A stretch of DNA of 6,392 bases from Calditrichia bacterium (GTDB lineage Bacteria; Calditrichota; Calditrichia; JAJRVZ01): positions 1-6,392 of the forward strand of contig DAOWAQ010000120.1 of the NCBI GenBank assembly GCA_030634505.1, given 5' to 3'. The position numbers were made by a program, and so were the translations under genes. Below the pieces are notes generated by a model. That model was given only the letters and a program-made list of their open reading frames with translations, ran no database searches and was not told the DNA's origin. Positions 1 to 6,163 of the stretch are shown here, one piece after another (positions within the stretch are counted from its first letter, which is position 1; each line of letters begins with the position of its first letter).

Positions 1-235
1 TAGCTGGTATATTTGAAAGTATTTCTTTCCCGTCATAAGCTTTATAATCTTCCCATGTTTTTCGATCGTCTGTCATTTTATCCCAAATGTACAATTTCCA
101 TCCAGAACTACTATGAGTGTCAGTTGCTACTAGCATAATAGTACCAGTTCCGCGACTTTGACATAAATATTTCATATAATATGTTGTACTTTCATTAGGT
201 CTTTTATCAGCAAACCAATCTTTAAAGATATTCAT
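1..235 (-). CDS. Unrecognised partial protein, 3' end beyond the window
   Basis: Read on the - strand, an uninterrupted frame starts at ATG (complement of 233-235) and stays open to base 1, giving 78 codons without a stop. The start is preceded by GGAG (complement of 241-244) five bases upstream, a plausible ribosome binding site. The product begins MNIFKDWFADKRP and contains a Thr/Ser-rich stretch (ATDTHSSSG) followed by an aromatic, charged segment (WKLYIWDKMTDDRKTWEDY). It shows no signal peptide, membrane segment or known catalytic motif. Its composition looks like real protein rather than an antisense shadow, because no + strand frame in this stretch is open for long. I do not recognise the family. 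It lies head-to-head with a truncated recJ, and the frame stays open upstream of the ATG to about base 256, so the ATG could be internal to a longer gene cut by the same junction. Function unknown. Confidence 0.5.
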   Translation of the reverse strand, partial: MNIFKDWFADKRPNESTTYYMKYLCQSRGTGTIMLVATDTHSSSGWKLYIWDKMTDDRKTWEDYKAYDGKEILSNIPA

Positions 236-245
236 TACTTCTCCG

Positions 246-1658
246 GTAAAACTTTTTCAAAAACTAAATTACAATATAAAATATTTTTTACCTGATAGAG
301 AAAAGGAAGGATATGGGTTAAAGAGAGCGGGAATAGATGAAGCAATCAAAAATAATATTAAATTATTAATAACTGTTGATAATGGGATTTCTTCCAATGA
401 TGCGATTAATTATGCAAATGAAAATGGAATAGATGTAATTGTTACTGATCATCACTTACAGGAAGGCGAATTACCTCCTGCTTATGCGGTTATTAACCCT
501 AATAGAAAAGATTCCAATTATCCGTTTAAAGGCTTATGTGGCGCTGGTGTTGTATATAAACTGATTCATGCATTGGGGCAAAAAGTATTAGATACCAATA
601 ATTTTAAGAACTTTATGCTTTTGAATTTGGATCTTGTATCTATGGCTACTATTGCGGATATGGTTCCTTTAGTTGATGAAAATTATGCGATTTGTAAATA
701 TGGATTGAAGGGAATCGAAGAATCTATGCGTCCCGGATTGGTTGAACTAAAAAAAGTGAGTGGTGTGTTGGGAAAAAATATAACACCCATGATTATTGGT
801 TTTTACTTAGCCCCCAGAATTAATGCTGCAGGCAGGATGAAACATGCATCAGTGGCAGTAGATTTATTATTAAGTGAATCAATTGATATAGCAAAAAATT
901 TAGTCAATGAATTAAATAAATTAAATTTAAAGAGGCAATCATTACAGCAATCATATTTGGATTCTACAATTAATGAATTGGAAGATGAAGGTGTAGAAAA
1001 CAAAAAAATGATAATTGTAGAAAATGAAAGTTGGTCACCAGGATTAATAGGACTTATTTCAGGAAGAGTTAAAGAAAAATACTATGTTCCTGCATTTGCC
1101 TTTACAATAGACAATGATGGAAATTATGTCGGTTCAGCCCGCAGTATTGATAATTTTAATATTACTAAAGCATTGACACAATTTAGTCATTTATATATAA
1201 ATTATGGTGGACACGAAAAAGCTGCAGGCGTCACGATTCCACCAGAAAATTTTAGCCAGTTCAAAGAAAATATTCAAAAATATGCTGAAGAAAATATTTC
1301 TGAAAGTGATTTAATTCAGGATTTATTAATTGATTCTTACATTGGACCAGATCAATTAAACGAATCTATGATATATATGATTGGAAATATCGGTCCATTT
1401 GGAGAAGGGAATCCCGAGCCGGTAATAGCTATGGAAAAAGTAAAAATTGTTGATGTTTTATTAATTGGGCAAGGGAAACATTTAAAACTTTTTGTAACCA
1501 AAGGTAGTAGAGAATATGAATGTATATGGTGGCAAAAAGGGAACTTTAAAAATATTATTAAGTTTGGAATGACAGCGGATATTGCTTTTAAGCCATCAAT
1601 AAACATTTGGAATGGCTCAAAAAAAATACAATTAGTGATTGAAGATATGCAAATATAA
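246..1658 (+). CDS. recJ: Single-stranded-DNA-specific exonuclease RecJ, 5'-truncated
   Basis: RecJ is a cytoplasmic 5'-3' exonuclease on single-stranded DNA, used in RecF-pathway recombination and mismatch and base-excision repair. About 470 codons are present, against roughly 560-580 in the family. Visible in order are YFLPDREKEGYG (282-317), TVDNGI with a metal-binding Asp at 378, the DHH motif at 447-455, GAGVVYKL (540-563), ATIADMVPL (645-671), APRINAAGRM (810-839), the DHHA1 signature GGH (1206-1214) and the C-terminal OB-fold start GPFGEGNPEP near 1390-1420. The frame is open from 180, but RecJ-like sequence begins only at about 246-252. The N-terminal ~100 residues, including the catalytic DYDxDG motif, are missing, and no in-frame ATG, GTG or TTG occurs before the TTG at 573, which lies inside the DHH domain and is not a credible start. 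The copy as read would be inactive. It is either a true truncation or a sequence joined artificially at its 5' end. Family assignment is certain; the start is not a biological start. Confidence 0.93.
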   Translation, partial: VKLFQKLNYNIKYFLPDREKEGYGLKRAGIDEAIKNNIKLLITVDNGISSNDAINYANENGIDVIVTDHHLQEGELPPAYAVINPNRKDSNYPFKGLCGAGVVYKLIHALGQKVLDTNNFKNFMLLNLDLVSMATIADMVPLVDENYAICKYGLKGIEESMRPGLVELKKVSGVLGKNITPMIIGFYLAPRINAAGRMKHASVAVDLLLSESIDIAKNLVNELNKLNLKRQSLQQSYLDSTINELEDEGVENKKMIIVENESWSPGLIGLISGRVKEKYYVPAFAFTIDNDGNYVGSARSIDNFNITKALTQFSHLYINYGGHEKAAGVTIPPENFSQFKENIQKYAEENISESDLIQDLLIDSYIGPDQLNESMIYMIGNIGPFGEGNPEPVIAMEKVKIVDVLLIGQGKHLKLFVTKGSREYECIWWQKGNFKNIIKFGMTADIAFKPSINIWNGSKKIQLVIEDMQI

Positions 1659-1809
1659 CTATCAGTGTATATTTTCTGATTTGAAATTTAGATCGAATAT
1701 AAATAAATATAATAGACCAATTGGCTTTGATTCAAAACACATTTATTTTTTTTATTTTGATTTTGAAATTGATTTTGTATATTGAACTAAAAATGGACCT
1801 AATCCTAAT
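1659..1809. other. recJ-smg intergenic spacer
   Basis: This 151-bp spacer is very AT-rich and carries no open frame worth reporting. It has an 8-bp perfect palindrome CCAATTGG at 1717-1724, a T-rich run at 1744-1753 and a small direct repeat of GATTTTG (1759-1765 and 1771-1777). A five-base pair inverted repeat (ATCAG 1661-1665, CTGAT 1676-1680) follows the recJ stop, but it has a 10-nt loop and no U-tract, so it is not a convincing terminator. Confidence 0.5.
1757..1783 (+). promoter_or_regulatory. Candidate promoter upstream of the DUF494 gene
   Basis: A TTGATT element (1757-1762) and a TATATT element (1778-1783) lie 15 bp apart, or 16 bp if the -35 box is read one base earlier. Transcription would begin near 1790 and leave a leader of about 20 nt before the ATG at 1810. 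The spacer is shorter than the ideal 17 bp and the region is so AT-rich that chance matches are common, so this is only a candidate. Confidence 0.22.
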
Positions 1810-2277
1810 ATGCCAGAAAGAATTATAGAAATAATAGTTTACGCAATGCGTAGGTTTCAGGACGACAAGAAAAGTGCTGAAAAATTAGATTTAACTTCTG
1901 AATTGACTACAAAGGGGTACACAGAATCAGAAATCAATTTATCTTTTTCCTGGATTTTTAATCACTTAAAAAGGAATTCAACTGATTCCAGGAAAATGTT
2001 TGATACAGATTTCGTAGGAGATTTAGATTATAGTAATCATGAAAATCAGATACTTAGTGATGAAGCTTATGGATATTTGCTACAAATGATTCAACTGGGA
2101 ATTTTGAGCGAATATCAGGTAGACCAGATTATAGAAAAAGCTTTAAATTCCGGCGATAATAATATAAATACCGAAAAAGTTAAGAGCTTTATTGTAAATA
2201 TTTTGTTTGATTCCGATAAATTTAATTCAGCCTTTAGTAGTTATTATTTTAATCGGGGAAACGAGCATCTTCAATAA
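1810..2277 (+). CDS. smg: DUF494 / Smg family protein
   Basis: A 155-residue protein matching the DUF494 (Smg) family in length and pattern. The N-terminal helix ERIIEIIVYAMRRF (3-16) is followed by LTSELTTKGYTESEINLSFSWIF (28-50), which corresponds to the family's L..dL...GY...eI..al.Wl signature. The C-terminal half has LSDEAYGYLLQMIQLGILS (82-100), then QVDQIIEKAL and VKSFIVNILFDSD (124-136), again in family order. There is no signal peptide, membrane span or catalytic motif; it is probably a small helical cytoplasmic protein. The molecular function of the family is not established. Members are found beside DNA-processing genes: in E. coli smg sits next to yrdD, which encodes a topoisomerase-type zinc-finger protein, and here the neighbour is full-length topA. 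The ATG at 1810 has no strong Shine-Dalgarno sequence. The earlier ATG at 1793 is out of frame. Confidence 0.85.
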   Translation: MPERIIEIIVYAMRRFQDDKKSAEKLDLTSELTTKGYTESEINLSFSWIFNHLKRNSTDSRKMFDTDFVGDLDYSNHENQILSDEAYGYLLQMIQLGILSEYQVDQIIEKALNSGDNNINTEKVKSFIVNILFDSDKFNSAFSSYYFNRGNEHLQ

Positions 2278-2470
2278 ATACATATCTAAGATTATTTTAC
2301 AATTGATGGTTGTTACTATTAATACAAATAAAGATATTTCTTATTTTTATTGGGTTTTATTTCATATAAATCAGAAATGGAATACCTGTTGTTGATATAT
2401 AGTTTATTATGCAATTATGAAGATATTGGTAAATCCGAATAAGAAGAATTAATGTATCATTTTAATCAAA

Positions 2471-2511
2471 ATTTCCGTTACAATATTTAGAAATATGTAA
2501 ATCAGGGAAAT
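2471..2511 (+). repeat. Imperfect inverted repeat (hairpin) in the topA leader
   Basis: The arms pair in three segments: ATTTCC (2471-2476) with GGAAAT (2506-2511), TTAC (2478-2481) with GTAA (2497-2500), and ATATTT (2483-2488) with AAATAT (2491-2496) around an AG loop. The interruptions are G2477 opposite ATCAG (2501-2505), and A2482. That makes 16 base pairs, mostly A-T. It ends 40 bases before the topA start codon and has no U-tract, so it is not a terminator. It could be an RNA structure in the leader or a supercoiling-sensitive DNA element, but it may be chance in AT-rich DNA. Confidence 0.4.
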
Positions 2512-2541
2512 AAATCAAACATTGTACAAATGAAAATTCAC

Positions 2542-2545
2542 AGGA
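2542..2545 (+). promoter_or_regulatory. Ribosome binding site of topA
   Basis: AGGA lies six bases before the ATG at 2552 and supports that start. The nearby ATG at 2530 is out of frame with topA. Confidence 0.6.
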
Positions 2546-2551
2546 ATATTT

Positions 2552-4822
2552 ATGGCATCAGCTAAGAAAACTCTTATTGTAGTTGAATCTCCAAGTAAAG
2601 CGAAAACGATTAATAAGTATTTGGGAAACGAATATAAGGTTACGGCCTCCGTTGGTCATATAATTGATCTTCCAAAAACAAAATTTGGTGTAAATATTGA
2701 AGACGGTTTCAAACCTCAGTATATAAAAATCCGTGGTAAAGAAAAAATTATTAAAGAATTAAAAGATAGCGGTAATAAAGCATCACAGGTATTAATTGCG
2801 ACTGACCCTGATAGAGAAGGTGAGGCAATAGCTTATCATATATATTCAATTATGGATCATGAAAAAACGGATGTGAAAAGAGTTGAATTTAATGAAATTA
2901 CAAAATCCGCTGTAGATAAAGCTATTAAATCACCACGTCCAATAGATATGGATATGGTTTATTCGCAGCAGGCACGCCGAGTTCTTGACAGAATTGTAGG
3001 TTATGAAATTAGTCCTGTTTTGTGGAAAACAGTGTATCGAGGATTAAGCGCAGGAAGAGTGCAATCTGTAGCATTGCGTTTGGTATGTGAAAGAGAACAA
3101 GAAATAAAGGGATTCAAGCCTGAAGAATTTTGGACTATTGAAATAGAAGTTAAAAGCGAAACCAGTGAAAGTTTCAAAGCAAAATTGACTAAAATTAATG
3201 CTATAGATAAAAATAAATTTTTGAAGGTCGATATTAAATCGAAATCTGAAGCTTCTAATCATGTTCAAAATATAAAAGACTCTGAATTGTTTATTTCTTT
3301 GCATTCTACAAAGGAAGTCAAAAAACATCCGGTGCCACCATTTATTACAAGTACACTACAACAAGCAGCAGCTCGTGTATTAAGATTTTCGACAAGTAGA
3401 ATAATGCGTATTGCTCAACAATTATATGAGGGAGTTGAAATTCATTCACAAGGTAGTGTGGGATTGATTACTTATATGAGAACTGATTCTACACGGGTAA
3501 GTCAGGAGTCTCTAAATTCCGGAAGAAAGTTAATTGATTCATTATTTGGAAAAGATTATTTACCCGAGAAACCAAATTATTATAAGAGTAAAAAATCGGC
3601 GCAAGATGCTCATGAAGCAATAAGACCAACATATCTTTCTCAAGAATTTCATCCGGAGAAACTAAAAGAGCATTTAACGGTTGATCAATATAAACTGTAT
3701 AACCTGATTTGGAAAAGATTTATAGCAAGCCAGATGAAGTCTGCCATTTTTGATAAAACAGTAATTGAAATCACTGGTGGTAATTACTTGTTCAGGGTAG
3801 AAGGTGAAGTTTTAAAATTCGAAGGATTCCTGAAAGTATATGGTGAAAATTTACAGGAGAACGAAGAAAATGATGAAAATGGTGATTCGAAAATTCCTCC
3901 GGGATTGAAAGAAAAAGATAAACTAAAATTGCTTAATATAGATCCTCAACAAAATTTCACTAAACCCCCTGCGAGATTTTCTGAAAGTACCCTGGTAAAA
4001 GAATTGGATAAACAGGGAATAGGGCGCCCAAGTACATATGCGCAAATAATTACTACGATAATAAGCCGTAAATATGTTGAAAAAAATGAAAATAAATTAT
4101 TTGCGACCGAATTAGGGGAAACTGTAAGCTCTATCTTAGTAAAACACTTCCCAAAAATATTTAATGTAAAATTCACCGCAGAAATGGAAACGGAACTAGA
4201 TAAAATAGCCACGAGGGATGATCAATATGAATCGGTCTTGAATGATTTCTATTCTCCTTTTAAAATTGCCATGGAGAATTTTAATTCTCAAAAGGACAAA
4301 ATAAAATCTGATTTAGTTGAATCAACTGATGAGAAATGTGAAAAATGTGGTAAAACTATGATTGCAAGATGGGGTAGAAATGGTAAATTTTTAGCCTGTA
4401 GTGGATACCCTGAATGTAAGAATACAAAACCAATCGAAGAAGAAGCAATTGAAATTGTAAAAGAAAAATGTGAAAAATGTGGAAATTCAATGGTGGTAAA
4501 AACGGGAAGGTTTGGTCGATTTTTAGCATGTTCAAATTATCCTACCTGTAAAAACGCAAAACCAATCCCTTTAGGAATAAAGTGTCCCAAAGATAATTGT
4601 AATGGTGATGTTATACAAAGAAAAACAAAAAAAGGTCGAACATTTTATGGATGTTCCAATTACCCAAAATGTAATTTTGTGAGTTGGAATAAACCTGTAA
4701 TCAAAACCTGTTCTAATTGTGAAAACAATTATCTTTTAGAAAAATACTCAAAGGCCAAAGGGAACTTTTTAGAGTGTCCGGAATGTAAAACAATAAATAC
4801 ACTTGATAAAACAAGTACTTAA
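2552..4822 (+). CDS. topA: DNA topoisomerase I (type IA)
   Basis: Relaxes negatively supercoiled DNA by transient cleavage of one strand through a 5'-phosphotyrosine link. The 756-residue protein is full length for bacterial TopA. The N-terminal Toprim domain begins TLIVVESPSKAKTI (7-20), with catalytic Glu12 and the acidic triad D85, D87 and E89 in ATDPDREGEA. The active-site segment GLITYMRTDSTR (304-315) supplies Tyr308 and Arg310, and QDAHEAIRPT (351-360) and KQGIGRPSTYA (487-497) are typical of the family. The C-terminal tail carries three topoisomerase-type zinc fingers (C596/C599/C616/C622, C640/C643/C660/C666, C678/C683/C701/C707) and a fourth four-cysteine ribbon (C720/C723/C742/C745). 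An acidic Glu/Asn-rich insert lies at about 432-446. The start at 2552 fits the family N-terminus and follows AGGA. Its stop codon overlaps the start of the recombinase gene by one base, so the two are likely co-transcribed and translationally coupled. Confidence 0.98.
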   Translation: MASAKKTLIVVESPSKAKTINKYLGNEYKVTASVGHIIDLPKTKFGVNIEDGFKPQYIKIRGKEKIIKELKDSGNKASQVLIATDPDREGEAIAYHIYSIMDHEKTDVKRVEFNEITKSAVDKAIKSPRPIDMDMVYSQQARRVLDRIVGYEISPVLWKTVYRGLSAGRVQSVALRLVCEREQEIKGFKPEEFWTIEIEVKSETSESFKAKLTKINAIDKNKFLKVDIKSKSEASNHVQNIKDSELFISLHSTKEVKKHPVPPFITSTLQQAAARVLRFSTSRIMRIAQQLYEGVEIHSQGSVGLITYMRTDSTRVSQESLNSGRKLIDSLFGKDYLPEKPNYYKSKKSAQDAHEAIRPTYLSQEFHPEKLKEHLTVDQYKLYNLIWKRFIASQMKSAIFDKTVIEITGGNYLFRVEGEVLKFEGFLKVYGENLQENEENDENGDSKIPPGLKEKDKLKLLNIDPQQNFTKPPARFSESTLVKELDKQGIGRPSTYAQIITTIISRKYVEKNENKLFATELGETVSSILVKHFPKIFNVKFTAEMETELDKIATRDDQYESVLNDFYSPFKIAMENFNSQKDKIKSDLVESTDEKCEKCGKTMIARWGRNGKFLACSGYPECKNTKPIEEEAIEIVKEKCEKCGNSMVVKTGRFGRFLACSNYPTCKNAKPIPLGIKCPKDNCNGDVIQRKTKKGRTFYGCSNYPKCNFVSWNKPVIKTCSNCENNYLLEKYSKAKGNFLECPECKTINTLDKTST

Positions 4823-5742
4823 TGCATACAGAATTTCGAGATTTTATAAAGCATATTAAATACCAGAGAGTTTATTCGGGTAGAACCGTATTAGCTTACC
4901 AAAAAGATCTTCTACAATTTGAATCTTTCCTTTTGGATCATTTTAATCAAAATAGAATTGTTTGGAAATATGTAAATAAAAATTTGATACGACAATTTCT
5001 GGCAATATTAAATTCATCCGGACTACAACGCAGAAGTATAGCAAGAAAATTAGCCGCAATAAAATCATTTTTTCGTTTTATGAACCATAACGGAAGCATT
5101 GAATCGAATCCGATGCTTACAATAAAAACTCCCAAATACGATAAAAAATTACCTGAGTTTGTGCCACTTCAATATATTGATGATATAATGCAATTACCCA
5201 GCGAGAAAAACTTTGAAGGAATTAGAGACCGGGCAATTCTGGAATTGTTTTATGGAACCGGGGTGCGATTGTCAGAATTAATTAATCTTACTATATCAAA
5301 TATTATGTTGGATGAAAATTTAATACGGGTATTAGGAAAAGGGGAAAAAGAACGCGTAATTCCAATCGGTAAATCTGCAGTTCAGCAAATTAATAAGTAT
5401 TTGGATAAACGAAAAAATTATGTTTTGCCTGAAGAAAACCACTTATTTGTTTTAAAATCAGGAAAAAAAATGTACCCGATGGCGATTCAAAGAATAGTTA
5501 ATAAATATTTACAAAAAGTGGTCGAAATTAAAAATAAGAGTCCACATGTTTTACGGCATACATTTGCTACACATTTAATGAATCAGGGAGCAGATATTCG
5601 AGCAGTAAAAGATCTTCTTGGACATGTAAATTTATCAACTACACAAATTTATACTCATTTGTCAATTGATCATTTGAAATCCATATATGCCCGGGCGCAC
5701 CCCGGTGCGAAAGAAATACTTCACAAAAACAGGAGGATATAA
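4822..5742 (+). CDS. xerC: Site-specific tyrosine recombinase, XerC/XerD type
   Basis: Resolves chromosome dimers at dif by strand exchange, normally with a second Xer protein and FtsK. The 306-residue length is typical. The N-terminal SAM-like core-binding domain spans about residues 1-100 (YSGRTVLAYQKDLLQF at 18-33, SIARKLAAIKSFFRF at 72-86). The C-terminal catalytic domain has the full active-site set: Arg149 in GTGVRLSEL, Lys173 in LGKGEKER, His242 and Arg245 in HVLRHTFATHL, His268 in LLGHVNLSTTQIYTH and nucleophile Tyr277. It ends with the Xer-like tail ARAHPGAKE, where most family members have HPRA. It begins inside the topA stop codon (TAATG) without a Shine-Dalgarno sequence, so translation probably depends on coupling to topA. 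The topA-xerC order is common in other bacteria and favours XerC over XerD. The C-versus-D choice is less certain than the family, and this could be the genome's only Xer. Confidence 0.93.
   Translation: MHTEFRDFIKHIKYQRVYSGRTVLAYQKDLLQFESFLLDHFNQNRIVWKYVNKNLIRQFLAILNSSGLQRRSIARKLAAIKSFFRFMNHNGSIESNPMLTIKTPKYDKKLPEFVPLQYIDDIMQLPSEKNFEGIRDRAILELFYGTGVRLSELINLTISNIMLDENLIRVLGKGEKERVIPIGKSAVQQINKYLDKRKNYVLPEENHLFVLKSGKKMYPMAIQRIVNKYLQKVVEIKNKSPHVLRHTFATHLMNQGADIRAVKDLLGHVNLSTTQIYTHLSIDHLKSIYARAHPGAKEILHKNRRI
5691..5709 (+). repeat. GC-rich palindromic patch with two alternative hairpins
   Basis: Within the 3' end of the recombinase gene, CGCACC (5696-5701) can pair with GGTGCG (5704-5709). Alternatively CCGGG (5691-5695) can pair with CCCGG (5701-5705). 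The two cannot form together. The patch stands out as GC-rich in AT-rich surroundings and lies 21 bases before the hpf Shine-Dalgarno sequence. It encodes the conserved Xer tail RAHPGA, which may fully explain it. Confidence 0.3.
5731..5736 (+). promoter_or_regulatory. Strong ribosome binding site of hpf
   Basis: A perfect AGGAGG core lies six bases before the hpf ATG at 5743, inside the last codons (Arg-Arg) of the recombinase gene. It is the best Shine-Dalgarno sequence in the window and implies that hpf is translated more strongly than its upstream operon partners. Confidence 0.85.
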
Positions 5743-6066
5743 ATGAACATCACTATCACAACAAGAGGTTATAAAGCACCCGATCGTTTAAAGCAATATG
5801 TTACAGACAAAATTAATAGAAAAGGACGATTTTATGAGGATGTTTTTGATGTTGATGTGATTTTATCTTATGAAAAACTGACCCAGATTGCTGAGGTCAA
5901 ATTGAAAACAACAAATAAATTTATAATAGCAAAGGAAAAATCAGAGGATATTTTTAAATCTATAGACCTTGTTATTGATAATGTAGATAGACAAATTAAG
6001 AGACATAAGGAAAAACAACGCGAGCATAAAAACAGTAAAATTACTGATAATTTAGTGGTTAACTAA
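5743..6066 (+). CDS. hpf: Ribosome hibernation-promoting factor, short form (HPF/RaiA/YfiA family)
   Basis: Binds the small ribosomal subunit in the decoding region when growth slows, blocks translation and helps store ribosomes as inactive particles. The 107-residue product is the short form, lacking the C-terminal dimerisation domain of long HPF. It opens with the beta strand MNITITTRGYKAPDRLKQYVTDKI (1-24), continues with a central strand FDVDVILSYE (35-44) and IAEVKLKT (49-56), and has the diagnostic second helix SEDIFKSIDLVIDNVDRQIKRHKEKQREH (67-95), whose basic end contacts rRNA in the family. The ATG directly abuts the recombinase stop codon (TAAATG) and has a perfect AGGAGG upstream. 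It is the last gene of the topA-xer-hpf operon and is followed by a strong terminator. Whether it behaves as HPF or as YfiA cannot be decided from sequence alone. Confidence 0.92.
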   Translation: MNITITTRGYKAPDRLKQYVTDKINRKGRFYEDVFDVDVILSYEKLTQIAEVKLKTTNKFIIAKEKSEDIFKSIDLVIDNVDRQIKRHKEKQREHKNSKITDNLVVN

Positions 6067-6087
6067 AATAATGTTTAGTCGAAAATG

Positions 6088-6117
6088 TAGGCGTCTTTTA
6101 AGACGCCTATTTTTTTT
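6088..6117 (+). terminator. Intrinsic terminator after hpf
   Basis: A perfect 10-bp inverted repeat (TAGGCGTCTT at 6088-6097 and AAGACGCCTA at 6100-6109) with a GC-rich core is followed by eight T residues (6110-6117) and, after AGA, a second T8 run (6121-6128). The apparent TT loop would open to about six bases in RNA. It begins 22 bases after the hpf stop and ends the topA-xer-hpf transcript. The reverse direction lacks a clear T-tract, so it is probably one-way. Confidence 0.9.
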
Positions 6118-6163
6118 AGATTTTTTTTGCACAAATGTTTAAATTCTAAATGAGATTCGAGAT

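Larger units (their letters stand above)
2278..2551. other. topA upstream non-coding region
   Basis: This 274-bp AT-rich gap separates the DUF494 gene from topA. Stops interrupt every frame, apart from a short frame overlapping the end of the DUF494 gene that has no ribosome site or family resemblance. Its contents are an imperfect hairpin at 2471-2511, two blocks shared with the recombinase gene (2456-2472 and 2490-2502), and scattered weak promoter-like boxes, for example TTGGTA at 2427-2432 with TAATGT 18 bp downstream. None of these boxes is convincing alone. The size of the gap makes it the likely place for a topA operon promoter. Confidence 0.5.

Noticed and set aside
803..1003. Antisense frame within recJ
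   Set aside because: It lies wholly inside a confident + strand coding region and its translation has no recognisable motif. The antisense frames at 1352-1606, 3044-3328, 3946-4212 and 4947-5135 were rejected on the same grounds.
573..1658. Taking the TTG at 573 as the start of the RecJ-like gene
   Set aside because: Clear RecJ homology (PDREKEGYG, TVDNGI, DHH) continues in frame upstream of 573 to about 250, so 573 is internal and the gene is truncated at 5', not short.
1661..1680. Possible terminator after recJ (ATCAG/CTGAT)
   Set aside because: Only five base pairs, mostly weak, with a 10-nt loop and no T-tract.
1717..1724. CCAATTGG palindrome as an operator
   Set aside because: An isolated 8-bp palindrome with no extension or second copy is expected by chance in this composition.
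2207..2395. 62-codon frame overlapping the end of the DUF494 gene
   Set aside because: It overlaps a well-supported gene in another frame, has no ribosome site and shows no family resemblance; its hydrophobic start reflects AT-rich sequence.
2278..2551. dif recombination site near the xer gene
   Set aside because: No 28-bp sequence with the two-arm layout of a dif site was seen here or elsewhere in the window.
4822..5742. Integrase of a mobile element or phage
   Set aside because: Length, the Xer-type tail, tight operon fusion to topA and hpf, and the lack of att-like repeats, tRNA or phage genes nearby all point to a resident Xer recombinase.
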